This document shows, in pieces, positions 55,134-64,000 of a stretch of DNA of 64,000 nt; the stretch's first letter is position 1; each line of letters begins with the position of its first letter. A program made the translations under genes and the position numbers. Location: the NCBI RefSeq assembly GCF_000013865.1, contig NC_007948.1:2294001-2358000 (forward strand), read 5' to 3'. Under the pieces are notes generated by a model that did not search any database, was not told the DNA's origin, and worked only from the letters and a program-made list of their open reading frames with translations. The DNA is from Polaromonas sp. JS666. Its GTDB lineage: Bacteria; Pseudomonadota; Gammaproteobacteria; Burkholderiales; Burkholderiaceae_C.

Positions 55134-55415
55134 TTACTCGGCAGCTGGTGGAGTGGCCTCTTTCGCAGCGGTTTTGCCGAAGCGGTTGCGGAATTTCTCA
55201 ACGCGACCACCCATGTTGTCCACGGACTTTTGCGTACCGGTGTAGAAGGGGTGCGATTCGCTGGACGTATCGAGCTTGTACAGGGGCAGCTCGCGGCCGT
55301 CTTCCATTTTCACCATTTCTTTGGTGTTCACGCAGGAGCGGGTCACAAACTTGAAGTTGTTGGACAAGTCCAGGAAGCAAACTTCGCGGTAGTTGGGGTG
55401 AATGCCTTCTTTCAT
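55134..55415 (-). CDS. rpmE2: 50S ribosomal protein L31 type B
   Basis: The 93-residue protein starts [23 protein letters not shown] and ends in a basic, variable tail ([12 protein letters not shown]). [10 protein letters not shown] is the L31 signature. It lacks the CxxC zinc ribbon of the zinc-containing type A form, so it belongs to the B form, which in other bacteria replaces type A under zinc limitation. It has a terminator right after it. Confidence 0.97.
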   Translation of the reverse strand: MKEGIHPNYREVCFLDLSNNFKFVTRSCVNTKEMVKMEDGRELPLYKLDTSSESHPFYTGTQKSVDNMGGRVEKFRNRFGKTAAKEATPPAAE

Positions 55416-55580
55416 GATCTTTCCTTATTCGTTGCGGGAGCCACTCAAGCCAGTCTTGGGCACTTTCCGCTAAGCCTATGATTATGGCATAAATCAGGTA
55501 TTTACAGCGGTTTTTAGCCCCCGTGAGGGCGAATTTGTGGCGAGGCCTCCCGAGGAGCCCGATTCAAACTCAGCCGGGGC

Positions 55581-55610
55581 CGCGGAACCGGCTTAGCCGG
55601 GCCGCAGGCG
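55581..55610 (-). repeat. GC-rich interspersed repeat, copy B (inverted)
   Basis: On the minus strand this is the same 30 bp core as copy A with one change (GGCTAAGCC instead of GGCGAAGCC). Flanks up to 55665 carry GAGCCCCCACGGTCGCTC and CCCCGAGGGGG segments shared with the 60.3-60.6 kb copies. It lies between rpmE2 and rho, directly downstream of the rho stop. Confidence 0.8.
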
Positions 55611-55671
55611 CAGCGGCCCCCTCGGGGGGGCAGGGAGCTACACGAAGTGAGCGACCGTGGGGGCTCTATTT

Positions 55672-56934
55672 CTAGCCGCCTCGCCGCATCATGTCGAAGA
55701 ATTCGTGGTTGTTTTTCGTCGCTTTCATGTTCTTGAGCATGAGCTCCATGGACTCGATTTCGTCCATGTTGTACATGAATTGACGCAAAATGCGCGACTT
55801 TTGCAGGATTTCGGGCGCCAGCAGCAGCTCTTCCTTGCGGGTGCCGCTGCGGTTGAGGTGGATGGCCGGGAACACGCGTTTTTCGTAGAGGCGGCGATCC
55901 AGGTGAATCTCGCAGTTGCCGGTGCCCTTGAACTCCTCAAAAATCACTTCGTCCATGCGGCTGCCGGTATCGACCAGCGCTGTGCCAATGATGGTCAGGC
56001 TGCCGCCTTCTTCGATCTTGCGGGCCGCACCAAAGAAACGCTTGGGGCGCTGCAGTGCATTGGCGTCGACACCGCCGGTCAGCACCTTGCCTGACGAGGG
56101 CAGCACGTTGTTGTAGGCACGGGCGAGGCGGGTGATGGAGTCCAGCAGGATCACGACGTCCTTGCCGAGTTCGACCAGGCGCTTGGCGCGCTCGATCACC
56201 ATTTCGGCCACATGCACGTGGCGCGCTGCGGGTTCGTCGAAGGTGGAGGAAATCACCTCGCCGCGCACGCTGCGCTGCATCTCGGTGACCTCTTCAGGGC
56301 GTTCGTCCACCAGCAGGACCATCATCACCACTTCGGGATAGTTGGCCGTGATGGCGTGGGCGATGTTCTGCATCATCACCGTCTTGCCGGATTTGGGGGG
56401 CGCCACCAGCAGGGCGCGCTGGCCTTTGCCGATGGGGGCAATGATGTCGATGATGCGGCTGGTCAGGTTTTCCTCGGCCTTGATGTCGCGCTCGAGCTTG
56501 AACTGCTCGCGCGGGAACAGCGGCGTCAGGTTCTCGAACATGACCTTGTGCTTGTTGTCTTCCGGCGCACCGTCGTTGACTTTGTCGAGCTTGTTCAGTG
56601 CAAAGTAGCGCTCGCCGTCTTTGGGGGTGCGCACTTCGCCTTCGATCATGTCGCCGGTGTGCAGGTTGAAGCGGCGGATCTGGCTTGGGCTGATGTAGAT
56701 GTCGTCGGTGCTGGCGGTGTAGCTCGAGTCGGGCGCACGCAGAAAGCCAAAACCGTCCGGCAGCACTTCCAGCACGCCATCGGCGACGATGGTTTCGCCG
56801 GTTTTTGCCCGCTTCTTGATGATGGCAAACATCAGCTCCTGCTTGCGCATGCGGCCAACGTTTTCGATCTCCAGGGCTTCGGCCTGCTTGAGGACTTCAG
56901 ACACGTGCAGTGCCTTGAGTTCGTTTAAGTGCAT
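55672..56934 (-). CDS. rho: Transcription termination factor Rho
   Basis: The protein has 420 residues from the ATG at 56934. The N-terminal helical and cold-shock RNA-binding domain has [14 protein letters not shown] and [13 protein letters not shown]. The RecA-like ATPase has Walker [33 protein letters not shown] and the Q/R loops ([34 protein letters not shown]). The length and motifs match the standard hexameric helicase. Its 300 bp leader is untranslated, as is common for autoregulated rho. Confidence 0.98.
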   Translation of the reverse strand: MHLNELKALHVSEVLKQAEALEIENVGRMRKQELMFAIIKKRAKTGETIVADGVLEVLPDGFGFLRAPDSSYTASTDDIYISPSQIRRFNLHTGDMIEGEVRTPKDGERYFALNKLDKVNDGAPEDNKHKVMFENLTPLFPREQFKLERDIKAEENLTSRIIDIIAPIGKGQRALLVAPPKSGKTVMMQNIAHAITANYPEVVMMVLLVDERPEEVTEMQRSVRGEVISSTFDEPAARHVHVAEMVIERAKRLVELGKDVVILLDSITRLARAYNNVLPSSGKVLTGGVDANALQRPKRFFGAARKIEEGGSLTIIGTALVDTGSRMDEVIFEEFKGTGNCEIHLDRRLYEKRVFPAIHLNRSGTRKEELLLAPEILQKSRILRQFMYNMDEIESMELMLKNMKATKNNHEFFDMMRRGG

Positions 56935-57239
56935 GGAATTACTCCTTGCGGAGTTCATTTAAAAAAACGGGGGAGGTTTGAAAAGAAGCCGCAGAGAGGG
57001 AAGGCTTACAAACCGGGAACTCGAACCAGCCGGTAACAACTGGCTGGTGAATAAAGCGCATTATGACAGGAAATTCAGGATGTAAATCGGGGTGCCAGGG
57101 CTGGCCCGGCGGGTGCCCGGCATGACGGGTTCAGCGGGCAGGGCAGTTGCGCGGGGCAGTCATCAAGGCGGTGCCGGATCAGGAAGCCGGGGTAATCCGG
57201 TTCCTGATGGCACGGCGACAGGTCCAGTCTCAGTGGCGC
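56935..57239. other. rho leader and trxA downstream region
   Basis: No gene is seen. On the rho side there is CCAGCCGGTAACAACTGGCTGG (57028-57049), an imperfect hairpin. On the trxA side a strong hairpin ATCAGGAAGCCGG-GGTAAT-CCGGTTCCTGAT (57178-57208) lies 32 bases past the trxA stop without a T run. Both may act in Rho-dependent control or mRNA 3' ends, which is an inference. Confidence 0.4.
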
Positions 57240-57572
57240 TCAGGCCAGTTGCTGGTCAATGAATGCGGTCAACTGGGCCTTGCTCATGGCGCCGACCTTG
57301 GTGGCTGCCAGCTGGCCGTCCTTGAACAGCATCAGCGTGGGAATGCCACGAATGCCGAATTTGGCGGGAATGTCGCGGTTTTCATCGACATTCATTTTGG
57401 CGATCTGCAACTTGCCGTCATAGCCGGTGGCCACTTCGTCCAGGATGGGGGCAATCATCTTGCAAGGGCCGCACCATTCGGCCCAATAGTCCACCAGAAC
57501 GGGTGTTGAAGATTTCAGCACGTCGGCTTCAAACGTGGCATCGGTGGTATGTTTGATCAATTCGCTCGCCAT
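57240..57572 (-). CDS. trxA: Thioredoxin
   Basis: The 110-residue thioredoxin has the active site [16 protein letters not shown] (CGPC) and cis-proline [11 protein letters not shown]. It provides reducing power to ribonucleotide reductase and other proteins, including the LMW-type ArsC encoded elsewhere in this window. The start ATG is at 57572. Confidence 0.97.
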   Translation of the reverse strand: MASELIKHTTDATFEADVLKSSTPVLVDYWAEWCGPCKMIAPILDEVATGYDGKLQIAKMNVDENRDIPAKFGIRGIPTLMLFKDGQLAATKVGAMSKAQLTAFIDQQLA

Positions 57573-57751
57573 GACGGCTCCTTTGGTCTAGTTACTAGAT
57601 TAGATACGGCTAAAGTTGCAGTCATTGTGTCAGAAAGCAAGTAACCGGGTCGCTCATGCAGCCGCTATGGGCCCGATAGCCGTCTTCTGAAACACGCCCC
57701 GCGTCCCGCTTGCCATCCGTTTTTCCTGTTTCCGAGTTCCCTCATCAATCC

Positions 57752-60322
57752 ATGCCGCCAGAGACCCTTGAGATCCCTGAGAACGCTGTACTGTCCCCGG
57801 ATGTGCTGTGCTGGCAGCGCGTCATGGCGCAGCTGGCCGCGACGCTCAAGACGCGAAATGTGCACCCCGCCGAGGCCGTTGTCCTGCTTCCGTATGCGCA
57901 GTTGATCCAGCAGGCGCGCCGGGCCTGGGCCGGGGTTGCGGGCGAAACATTTTTTGTACCGCGATTTGAGACCACCATGAACTGGGCCAGCAGCCTGGGC
58001 GGCACGCTGGGGCTTTTCACGCCATCGGGTGATGATTTGCGCATGGACATGGCGGTCGACATGCTGACCGCCGCATCGCTGCTGGAACGGGCCGGCCTGG
58101 GCGCGCAGCAGGATGCCCTGGCCGGGCGCCTTGTCGAGGCGGCGTGGAGTCTGGGGCGTGTCGCGGCGGCGGTGCTGCCGGCTCAGCGCCAGGTCTGGAG
58201 CGAGCGCCTGGCGGTGTCGCTGCAGGCGGGCCTGGATTCTCCGGTGCTGGCTCTGGAAGCCGCAGTGGGTCAGATCGCGCTGGCCTGGGCCGCGGCTTCG
58301 GCCTATCCGTCAGATCGCCTGTTCCAGGCCACACCGGCGTTGCTGGCCGTGCTGGAAGGGTTTCAGGCTGAACCGCTGACCGATGCACTGAAGGCGCACT
58401 TCGGCGAGCGTTCCATCTCCATTGCGCTGTGCCTGCCGCAGGACCTGCGGGCTCCCGCGGAATTGCCCCTGCCGTCGCTGCACGCCGCGATGGACGCCGA
58501 GGATGAGGCCGGCCGTGCCGCCGCCTGTGTGCTGGCGCACTTGGCCCAGGGGCGCAGCCCGGTCGCGCTGATCGCCCAGGACCGGCTCCTGACACGCCGG
58601 GTGGGCGCCATGCTGGCCGGGCGCGGCATTGCGATGCGCGACGAAACAGGCTGGAAGCTGTCCACCACGCGTGCTGCGGCCAGCCTGATGGGCCTGCTGC
58701 GCGCCATGCCGTGGGACGCCTCCACCGACGCCGTACTGGACTGGCTGAAGAATGCACCCGGCGTCAGTCCGGGCGAGGTCACCGCAGCGGAAACCGAACT
58801 GCGCAAGGCTGGCCTGCGCGCCTGGCGCGATCTGCCGGCGACCCCGCAGCCGGCCTTCGCTGCGACCCAGCAACTCGCCTTGCAGGTCGACGCATTGCGC
58901 AAGGCCCTCGGGCGCACACGCCCACTGGCCTCGTGGCTGCGCGACCTGCGTGCTGCCTTGCAGTCGGCAGGGCAGTGGGACGCGCTGGAAATCGACAATG
59001 CCGGCCAGACGGTGCTGGAGGTGCTTCGCCTGCATGAGGGCGCCGAGGCGGAGTTCGACAGCGCACCCACGATGGCGCTGGCCTCGTTCACCAGTTGGGT
59101 GAACCAGGCCCTGGAAGGCGGCAAGTTTTCTCCCGAGCACCCGCAGGGGGAGCAGGTGGTGATCCTGCCGCTGGCACAACTCCTGGGGCGGCCCATGCAG
59201 GCGGTGGTGTTGCCCGGCTGCGATGAAATCCGCCTGCCGGTTTCGCCCGAGCCTGCGGGTCTCTGGACGCCCGGACAACGCGAAGTTCTGGGCCTGCCCT
59301 CGCGTGACATGCTGGCCAGCGCCAACCGGGCTGCCTGGCACTATGTCCTGCAACTGCCGCATGTGGACCTGCTTTGGCGCACCAGCGAGGCCGGTGAGCA
59401 CCTGATTCCCAGCGGTTTTGTGCAGGAGCTGCTGCTCGCGCAAGCCGGGCACGGCGACAGTCCAGCCTTGGCGACTGACTCCCGCCGCTTGCGCCCGGTC
59501 GCGATCCAGCCCACGCCGCGTCCCATGCCCACCGGCGAGGCCTTGCCGGTGACCCGGCTGTCGGCCAGCGCCTATGAAGACCTGCGCCGCTGTCCCTACC
59601 GTTTTTTTGCACTGCGCCAGTTGCGCCTGCAGGAGTCCGGCGAGCTGGACAGCGAACTGGACAAACGCGACTTCGGCAATTGGCTGCACAGCGTTCTGCG
59701 CTATTTCCATGAGGCACTGAAAGCCGCGCCAACCCCCGAATTGTCTGCGCGTGAAGCCATGATTAACCTGGCGGCTGAACGGGTCACGCAGGCGATGGCC
59801 CTGAGCGACAGCGAGTTCCTGCCGTTTGCCGCGATCTGGCCGCGTGTGCGCGAGGGCTACCTGGCCTGGCTCACCGATCACGAGGCGGAGGGCGCCCGTT
59901 TTGAGGAGGCGGAAGCCGAGCGTGAAATGCCCCTGGGCAAGCTGCAGTTGATCGGCAAACTGGACCGCATCGACCGCCAGGCCGATGGCCATACGCTGCT
60001 GATTGACTACAAAACCGAGCCACGCACAGTGACGGTCGAGCGTATCAAGGACGGGCAGGAAGACACCCAACTGGCGTTCTATGCCGCGCTGATGCACGAC
60101 GACACGCTGGCGGCGGCCTACGTCAACCTTGGCGAAAAAGAAGCCACCCGCACCTACGCGCAGCCCGGGATCGTGGGCCTGCGTGACGCGCTGATCGAAA
60201 GCATCCTGACCGACATGGACCGCATTGCGCGCGGCACGCCGCTGCCCGCGCTGGGCGAGGGCAAGGCCTGCGAATACTGTGCGGCGCGCGGCTTGTGCCG
60301 CAAGGATTTCTGGAATGAGTAG
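57752..60322 (+). CDS. addB: AddB-like PD-(D/E)XK nuclease/helicase-like protein
   Basis: The protein has 856 residues from the ATG at 57752; a TTG at 57710 is an alternative. It starts with a helicase-like region typical of AddB. The C-terminal PD-(D/E)XK nuclease has GKLDRIDRQADGHTLLIDYKTEP with the catalytic Asp and Lys. An iron-sulfur cluster is suggested by RRCPYRFF near residue 612 and CEYCAARGLC at the end. With AddA it would process double-strand breaks for recombination, recognising a Chi-like site. It is followed by the addA gene after a repeat-filled gap. Confidence 0.88.
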   Translation: MPPETLEIPENAVLSPDVLCWQRVMAQLAATLKTRNVHPAEAVVLLPYAQLIQQARRAWAGVAGETFFVPRFETTMNWASSLGGTLGLFTPSGDDLRMDMAVDMLTAASLLERAGLGAQQDALAGRLVEAAWSLGRVAAAVLPAQRQVWSERLAVSLQAGLDSPVLALEAAVGQIALAWAAASAYPSDRLFQATPALLAVLEGFQAEPLTDALKAHFGERSISIALCLPQDLRAPAELPLPSLHAAMDAEDEAGRAAACVLAHLAQGRSPVALIAQDRLLTRRVGAMLAGRGIAMRDETGWKLSTTRAAASLMGLLRAMPWDASTDAVLDWLKNAPGVSPGEVTAAETELRKAGLRAWRDLPATPQPAFAATQQLALQVDALRKALGRTRPLASWLRDLRAALQSAGQWDALEIDNAGQTVLEVLRLHEGAEAEFDSAPTMALASFTSWVNQALEGGKFSPEHPQGEQVVILPLAQLLGRPMQAVVLPGCDEIRLPVSPEPAGLWTPGQREVLGLPSRDMLASANRAAWHYVLQLPHVDLLWRTSEAGEHLIPSGFVQELLLAQAGHGDSPALATDSRRLRPVAIQPTPRPMPTGEALPVTRLSASAYEDLRRCPYRFFALRQLRLQESGELDSELDKRDFGNWLHSVLRYFHEALKAAPTPELSAREAMINLAAERVTQAMALSDSEFLPFAAIWPRVREGYLAWLTDHEAEGARFEEAEAEREMPLGKLQLIGKLDRIDRQADGHTLLIDYKTEPRTVTVERIKDGQEDTQLAFYAALMHDDTLAAAYVNLGEKEATRTYAQPGIVGLRDALIESILTDMDRIARGTPLPALGEGKACEYCAARGLCRKDFWNE

Positions 60323-60375
60323 AGCCCCCACGCTTCTCGCTTCGCGTACTACGCTTCCCCCCGGGGGGGCCGCTG

Positions 60376-60405
60376 CGCCTGCGGCCCGGCGAAGCCGGTT
60401 CCGCG
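60376..60405 (+). repeat. GC-rich interspersed repeat, copy C
   Basis: The 30 bp core is identical to copy A, with flanks AGAGCCCCCACG (from 60320) and CCCCGGGGGGG before it. It is one of two copies filling the addB-addA gap. Confidence 0.8.
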
Positions 60406-60561
60406 GCCCCTGCTGGTATGAAGAGCCCCCACGGTCGCTCACTTCGCGTAGTGCGCGAGGTCTTGCAGGCCGCGGCTCGCGAGACGCTTCGCCTCTGTCG
60501 CCCGTCCCAAGCTGGGCAGGCAGCTTTGGAGCCGCGGGCTCCAGCCCCTCGGGGGCCGCTG

Positions 60562-60615
60562 CGCCTGCGGCCCGGCCCTTTGACAGGCTCAGGGCAGGCC
60601 AAGGCCGGTTCCGCG
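60562..60615 (+). repeat. GC-rich interspersed repeat, copy D, interrupted
   Basis: The core's first half (CGCCTGCGGCCCGGC, 60562-60576) and second half (GCCGGTTCCGCG, 60604-60615) are separated by a 27 bp insert, CCTTTGACAGGCTCAGGGCAGGCC plus AAG. The insert resembles another common interspersed motif, so one repeat has been inserted into another. Confidence 0.75.
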
Positions 60616-60652
60616 ACCCCGGGATGCCTGCGCCCGTCAGGAGGTTAGTGCG

Positions 60653-63600
60653 ATGAAGGTCGTCCACTATGCCGCCTACGAGTGCAACGGCGAACCGATT
60701 TCCGCTGACGCGTTCTACGCCATCGCTTGCAACCCACGCCGCAGCGTCGCGGTCGAGGCCTGTGCCGGTGCCGGCAAAACCTGGATGCTGGTGTCGCGCA
60801 TCGTGCGCGCCCTGCTGGATGGTGCAGGAGGCGGCCCTGATGCCCAGGTTCGCCCCCACGAAATCCTGGCCATTACCTTCACCAAAAAGGCCGCCGGCGA
60901 AATGCGTGAACGACTCGACGACTGGCTCAAGGCCTTTGTCCACGCCGACGACGCCACGCTGCAGCGCGAGCTTGAAATGCGCGGCGTCAGGTTCGGAGAT
61001 TCAAGCGAAAAAGGCCTGAAAGCCGCGCTTGAAATGCGTAAGCAGCTCTCAAATTTATACCGTTCCATCCTGGCCAGTGGCCGGTCGGTGCAGATACGCA
61101 CCTTCCACAGCTGGTTCGCCGCCCTGCTGCGCAGCGCGCCGGTGGCTGTGCTGCAAAGGCTGGGGTTGCCGGTCAATTATGAGCTGCTGGAGGATGATGC
61201 CCCCGCCCGGGCGCTGGTGTGGCGGCGCTTTTACGCCACGGTGGCGGCCAGTGATTCGCTCAAGGCGGATTTTGAGGCTGTCGTGCTGGCACATGGCCGC
61301 TTCCAGGCCGACAAGGCCCTGCAGACCGCACTCGACAAGCGCACCGAATTCACGCTGGCCGATGAGCTGGGCGTGGTCGATGCCTCGGTGCTGCCCTTTG
61401 GCGTGCAGTACCCCGACTTTGACGGGCTGGCTGCGCCTGGGGAATGGCTGGCCCATCCGGCCCGCCGCCAGACTTTGCTGGAAGCGGCGAAGGCGTTGGG
61501 CCGCGCCAGTGCGCCCACCTTCTCGGCCAAAGGCGTGGAGCTGGAGCAGGCCCTGACGGCGGGTGACATGTCCGCCGTTTTCAGTGCGCTGTTGACCGAC
61601 AAAGGAAGTCCGCGCAAGTTTGGCGAGAAGATCGCCGGCATCGACATCGTGCGGCAGGCGCAGGACCTGGCGCTGCGCGCGGTGGCGGCCTGCCAGCAGC
61701 ACGAGGCCTGGACCCACCAGCAGCGTATGGCCCGCCTCACCCGCGCGCTGATCGCGCAGTTCACCGGCCTCAAGCGCGAGCGCGGCTGGGTTGACATGAA
61801 TGACGTCGAGCGCGCGGCGCTCGTCATGCTGGGCGACCCGGTGCTGTCGGGCTGGGTGCAGGAGCGGCTGGATGCCCGCATCAAGCATTTGATGATCGAC
61901 GAGTTCCAGGACACCAACCCGCTGCAGTGGCAGTCGCTGTACGCCTGGCTGATCGGCTATTCCGGCGCCGGATCGGCGCCCAGCGTGTTTCTGGTGGGCG
62001 ACCCCAAGCAAAGCATTTACCGCTTCCGGCGCGCCGAACCCCAGGTGTTCCGCGCCGCGCAGGCCTTTGTTGTGGAGGGCCTCGGCGGTGACCTGTTGAG
62101 CTGCGACCACACCCGCCGCAATGCCGAAGCGGTGATCGACACGGTGAACGCCGCCATGGCCACGGCCCGGGCCGCCGATGGTTATGAGGGCTTTCGCGAG
62201 CACACCACGGCGTCTGGCCGAATTGGCGCAGCGGGGCGGCTGCCGCCCATACCGCGGCAAAAAGACACGGATGAAGCGGCTCTGGCCGGTCCGGAATCGG
62301 GCTGGCGAGACAGCCTTACGACGCCGCGCGAGTTGCCTGAGGAAACCCTGCGCACGCGCGAAGCACTGCAGGCCGCTGCATGGATTTCCGGGCAACTGGC
62401 CAGCGGCCTCAAGCCGTCAGACATCATGGTGTTGTCGCGCAAGCGGGCCGGCCTGCTGCCCCTGCAGGACGAATTGCGGGCCTTGCATATTCCTGCCCAG
62501 GTGGGTGAAAAAACCGACCTGATCGATTGCTGCGAGGTGCTGGACGTCGTGGCGCTGCTGGACGCGCTGGTGTCGCCGCAGCACGATCTGTCGCTGGCCC
62601 GTGCCCTGCGCTCGCCGCTGTTTGGTGTGGCCGACGCCGGCCTGGTGCAGCTGGCCTTGTTGCAGCGTGAACTGCGGATGCCGTGGTATCAGGTGCTGCA
62701 AAAAACAGAGCTGCTTGCGCCTGAACTGCAAGGGCCGGGCGCCGTTTTGACCCGATGGAAAGGCTGGCTGGACCAGCTGCCGCCGCATGATGCGCTGCAA
62801 AGCATTTACGACGACGGCGATGTGCTGGCGCGCTTTGTGGCCGCTGCGCCGGCCGCCCAGCGCGGCACCGTGCTGGCCAATCTGCGCGCATTGCTGGGTG
62901 TTGCGCTGGACCGCGACGGTGGGCGCTATGCCACGCCCTATGCCTTTGTGCGTGCGCTGAAGGCGGGCGGCACGCTGGCGCCTGCGGCCGTCAGCAACGA
63001 CGCCGTCCGGCTGCTGACCATTCACGGCGCCAAGGGCCTGGAAGCCGAAGCGGTGCTGCTGCTGGACACAGACACGCTGGAGCGCAATGCCGACAGCATG
63101 GGCGTGCTGGTCGACTGGCCCGGCGAAGCTGTCGCGCCGCATAAGTTTGTATTTCTGGTCAGCGAGAGCCGGCCACCCGCCTGCGCCGAAAAAGTGCTGG
63201 CCGACGAACTGCTGGCGCGCAAGCGTGAGGAGCTCAATGCCTTGTACGTCGCGCTGACCCGCGCGCGCCATACGCTGGTGATCTCGTCGATTGAACCGCA
63301 CCGCGAGACCAGCGAGAGCTGGTGGCAGCGGCTGTACGGACTGGTTGGCGAGTTACCGGCACCGGTGGTTGAATCGATTGGCCCAGCCGCCGCTTCCGCA
63401 GCAAAGAGCCAGATTTTCTACCTGCCTGAACTGCCCGTCTTGCCGGACACAGCGATCCACAAGGTGTTGCCAGACACGCCTGAGGACGAGGACAGTACCG
63501 TCGCCCGAGTCGGCAAGGCCATGCACCGACTGCTGGAGTGGGGCGGCCCGTTTTCCGCCCAGCAGTTGGCGGCGGTGGCGCGCGAGTTTCGCCTCAGCCC

Positions 63601-63940
63601 GGCGCAGGCCGCGCGCGCCGGCGGGCTGGCGGAGCGCATCCTGACGGGTGAGGGTGCCTGGGCCTGGAATCCCAATGCGGTGGCCTGGCAGGGCAACGAA
63701 ATTGATCTGGTGTACCAGGGCCAGCCCTTGCGGCTGGACAGACTGGTGCAGCGCAAGGACGCCGGCCATGAGGGCCACTGGTGGGTGCTGGACTACAAAT
63801 CGGCTGGCGCGCCGCAGTCGCAACCGGCGCTGCTGGCGCAGATGCAGACCTACCGCGCGGCGGTGCAACAGATTTACCCGGCGGCCACGGTGAAGGCCGC
63901 TTTCCTGACGGGATCGGGAGCGGTGGTGGAGCTTTCCTGA
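60653..63940 (+). CDS. addA: AddA/UvrD-family helicase-nuclease (exodeoxyribonuclease V beta-like)
   Basis: The protein has 1095 residues from the ATG at 60653 with AGGAGG upstream. The SF1 helicase has Walker A EACAGAGKTWMLV near residue 38, LAITFTKKAAGEMRERL, LMIDEFQDTNPLQWQSLYAWL, LVGDPKQSIYRFRRAEP, LLTIHGAKGLEAEAVLLLD and ALYVALTRARHTLVISS. The C-terminal PD-(D/E)XK domain has DRLVQRKDAGHEGHWWVLDYKSAGAP. It forms the break-processing complex with AddB. It is apparently complete, ending 60 bases before the window edge. Confidence 0.94.
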   Translation: MKVVHYAAYECNGEPISADAFYAIACNPRRSVAVEACAGAGKTWMLVSRIVRALLDGAGGGPDAQVRPHEILAITFTKKAAGEMRERLDDWLKAFVHADDATLQRELEMRGVRFGDSSEKGLKAALEMRKQLSNLYRSILASGRSVQIRTFHSWFAALLRSAPVAVLQRLGLPVNYELLEDDAPARALVWRRFYATVAASDSLKADFEAVVLAHGRFQADKALQTALDKRTEFTLADELGVVDASVLPFGVQYPDFDGLAAPGEWLAHPARRQTLLEAAKALGRASAPTFSAKGVELEQALTAGDMSAVFSALLTDKGSPRKFGEKIAGIDIVRQAQDLALRAVAACQQHEAWTHQQRMARLTRALIAQFTGLKRERGWVDMNDVERAALVMLGDPVLSGWVQERLDARIKHLMIDEFQDTNPLQWQSLYAWLIGYSGAGSAPSVFLVGDPKQSIYRFRRAEPQVFRAAQAFVVEGLGGDLLSCDHTRRNAEAVIDTVNAAMATARAADGYEGFREHTTASGRIGAAGRLPPIPRQKDTDEAALAGPESGWRDSLTTPRELPEETLRTREALQAAAWISGQLASGLKPSDIMVLSRKRAGLLPLQDELRALHIPAQVGEKTDLIDCCEVLDVVALLDALVSPQHDLSLARALRSPLFGVADAGLVQLALLQRELRMPWYQVLQKTELLAPELQGPGAVLTRWKGWLDQLPPHDALQSIYDDGDVLARFVAAAPAAQRGTVLANLRALLGVALDRDGGRYATPYAFVRALKAGGTLAPAAVSNDAVRLLTIHGAKGLEAEAVLLLDTDTLERNADSMGVLVDWPGEAVAPHKFVFLVSESRPPACAEKVLADELLARKREELNALYVALTRARHTLVISSIEPHRETSESWWQRLYGLVGELPAPVVESIGPAAASAAKSQIFYLPELPVLPDTAIHKVLPDTPEDEDSTVARVGKAMHRLLEWGGPFSAQQLAAVAREFRLSPAQAARAGGLAERILTGEGAWAWNPNAVAWQGNEIDLVYQGQPLRLDRLVQRKDAGHEGHWWVLDYKSAGAPQSQPALLAQMQTYRAAVQQIYPAATVKAAFLTGSGAVVELS

Positions 63941-64000
63941 CCGGGCCGGCGCATTGCGCAGGTGGTGCGCGGCCAGCCTGCAATAATTGGGGTACCGTGT

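Noticed and set aside
58310..60943. 877-codon open frame on the minus strand opposite addB
   Set aside because: It is the shadow of addB in GC-rich DNA: repetitive Arg/Gln/Gly content, no domain, no ribosome site, and it extends through the intergenic repeats.

Overview
The window looks like a chromosomal segment of a GC-rich beta-proteobacterium of the Comamonadaceae (Polaromonas/Rhodoferax/Variovorax-like). This is inferred from the protein families, the GC-rich coding sequence and two kinds of intergenic repeat that I associate with that family from memory. No rRNA, tRNA or CRISPR array was seen.

Layout. (1) 1-7.9 kb: an FAD monooxygenase, an unknown protein, clpB with a clear sigma-32 promoter, a gene-poor stretch, an intact-ended IS701-family element and a methyltransferase whose 5' region was displaced by it. 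(2) 8.0-16.0 kb: a sugar-acid style catabolic cluster. Seven genes run leftward (FucU/RbsD mutarotase, GntR regulator, DHDPS-type aldolase, TRAP transporter P-Q-M, PfkB kinase). A divergent pair carries an aldo/keto reductase and a lactonase-type amidohydrolase. The pattern fits oxidative degradation of L-fucose or a related 6-deoxy sugar. (3) 16.1-22.7 kb: a GNAT protein, then a divergent arsenic locus: arsR, an unassigned ATP-grasp-like gene, arsC and aqpS on one side, arsC and arsH on the other. An antiporter and a universal stress protein follow. (4) 22.9-29.9 kb: a mobile-element graveyard and a merRTPCADE module. The module has a Tn21-type terminal repeat on one side only, a broken urf2 remnant on the other, and a frameshift in merD. 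A second MerR regulator follows with a thioredoxin-like protein and a truncated CcdA-like protein. (5) 30.1-33.6 kb: a PhnD-C-E-E type ABC transporter.

(6) 34.7-51.9 kb is a phosphate-starvation island. Four Pho-box-like repeats (7 bp direct repeats every 11 bp) lie before a small unknown gene, ppk, a fasciclin lipoprotein and pstS. Between them are olsB (phosphorus-free ornithine lipid synthesis), a metallophosphoesterase resembling PlcP and a GT4 glycosyltransferase, then ppk, sixA, ppx, pstSCAB, phoU, phoB and phoR. Together these encode phosphate sensing, uptake, polyphosphate storage and probably replacement of phospholipids by phosphorus-free lipids. Two long palindromic elements sit in the sixA downstream gap, and an RHH-like gene with a strong palindromic operator follows.

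(7) 51.8-64 kb: housekeeping and repair genes: a MATE exporter, an ArnT-like membrane glycosyltransferase, rpmE2, rho, trxA and an AddB/AddA-type nuclease-helicase pair whose 330 bp intergenic gap is filled with GC-rich interspersed repeats.
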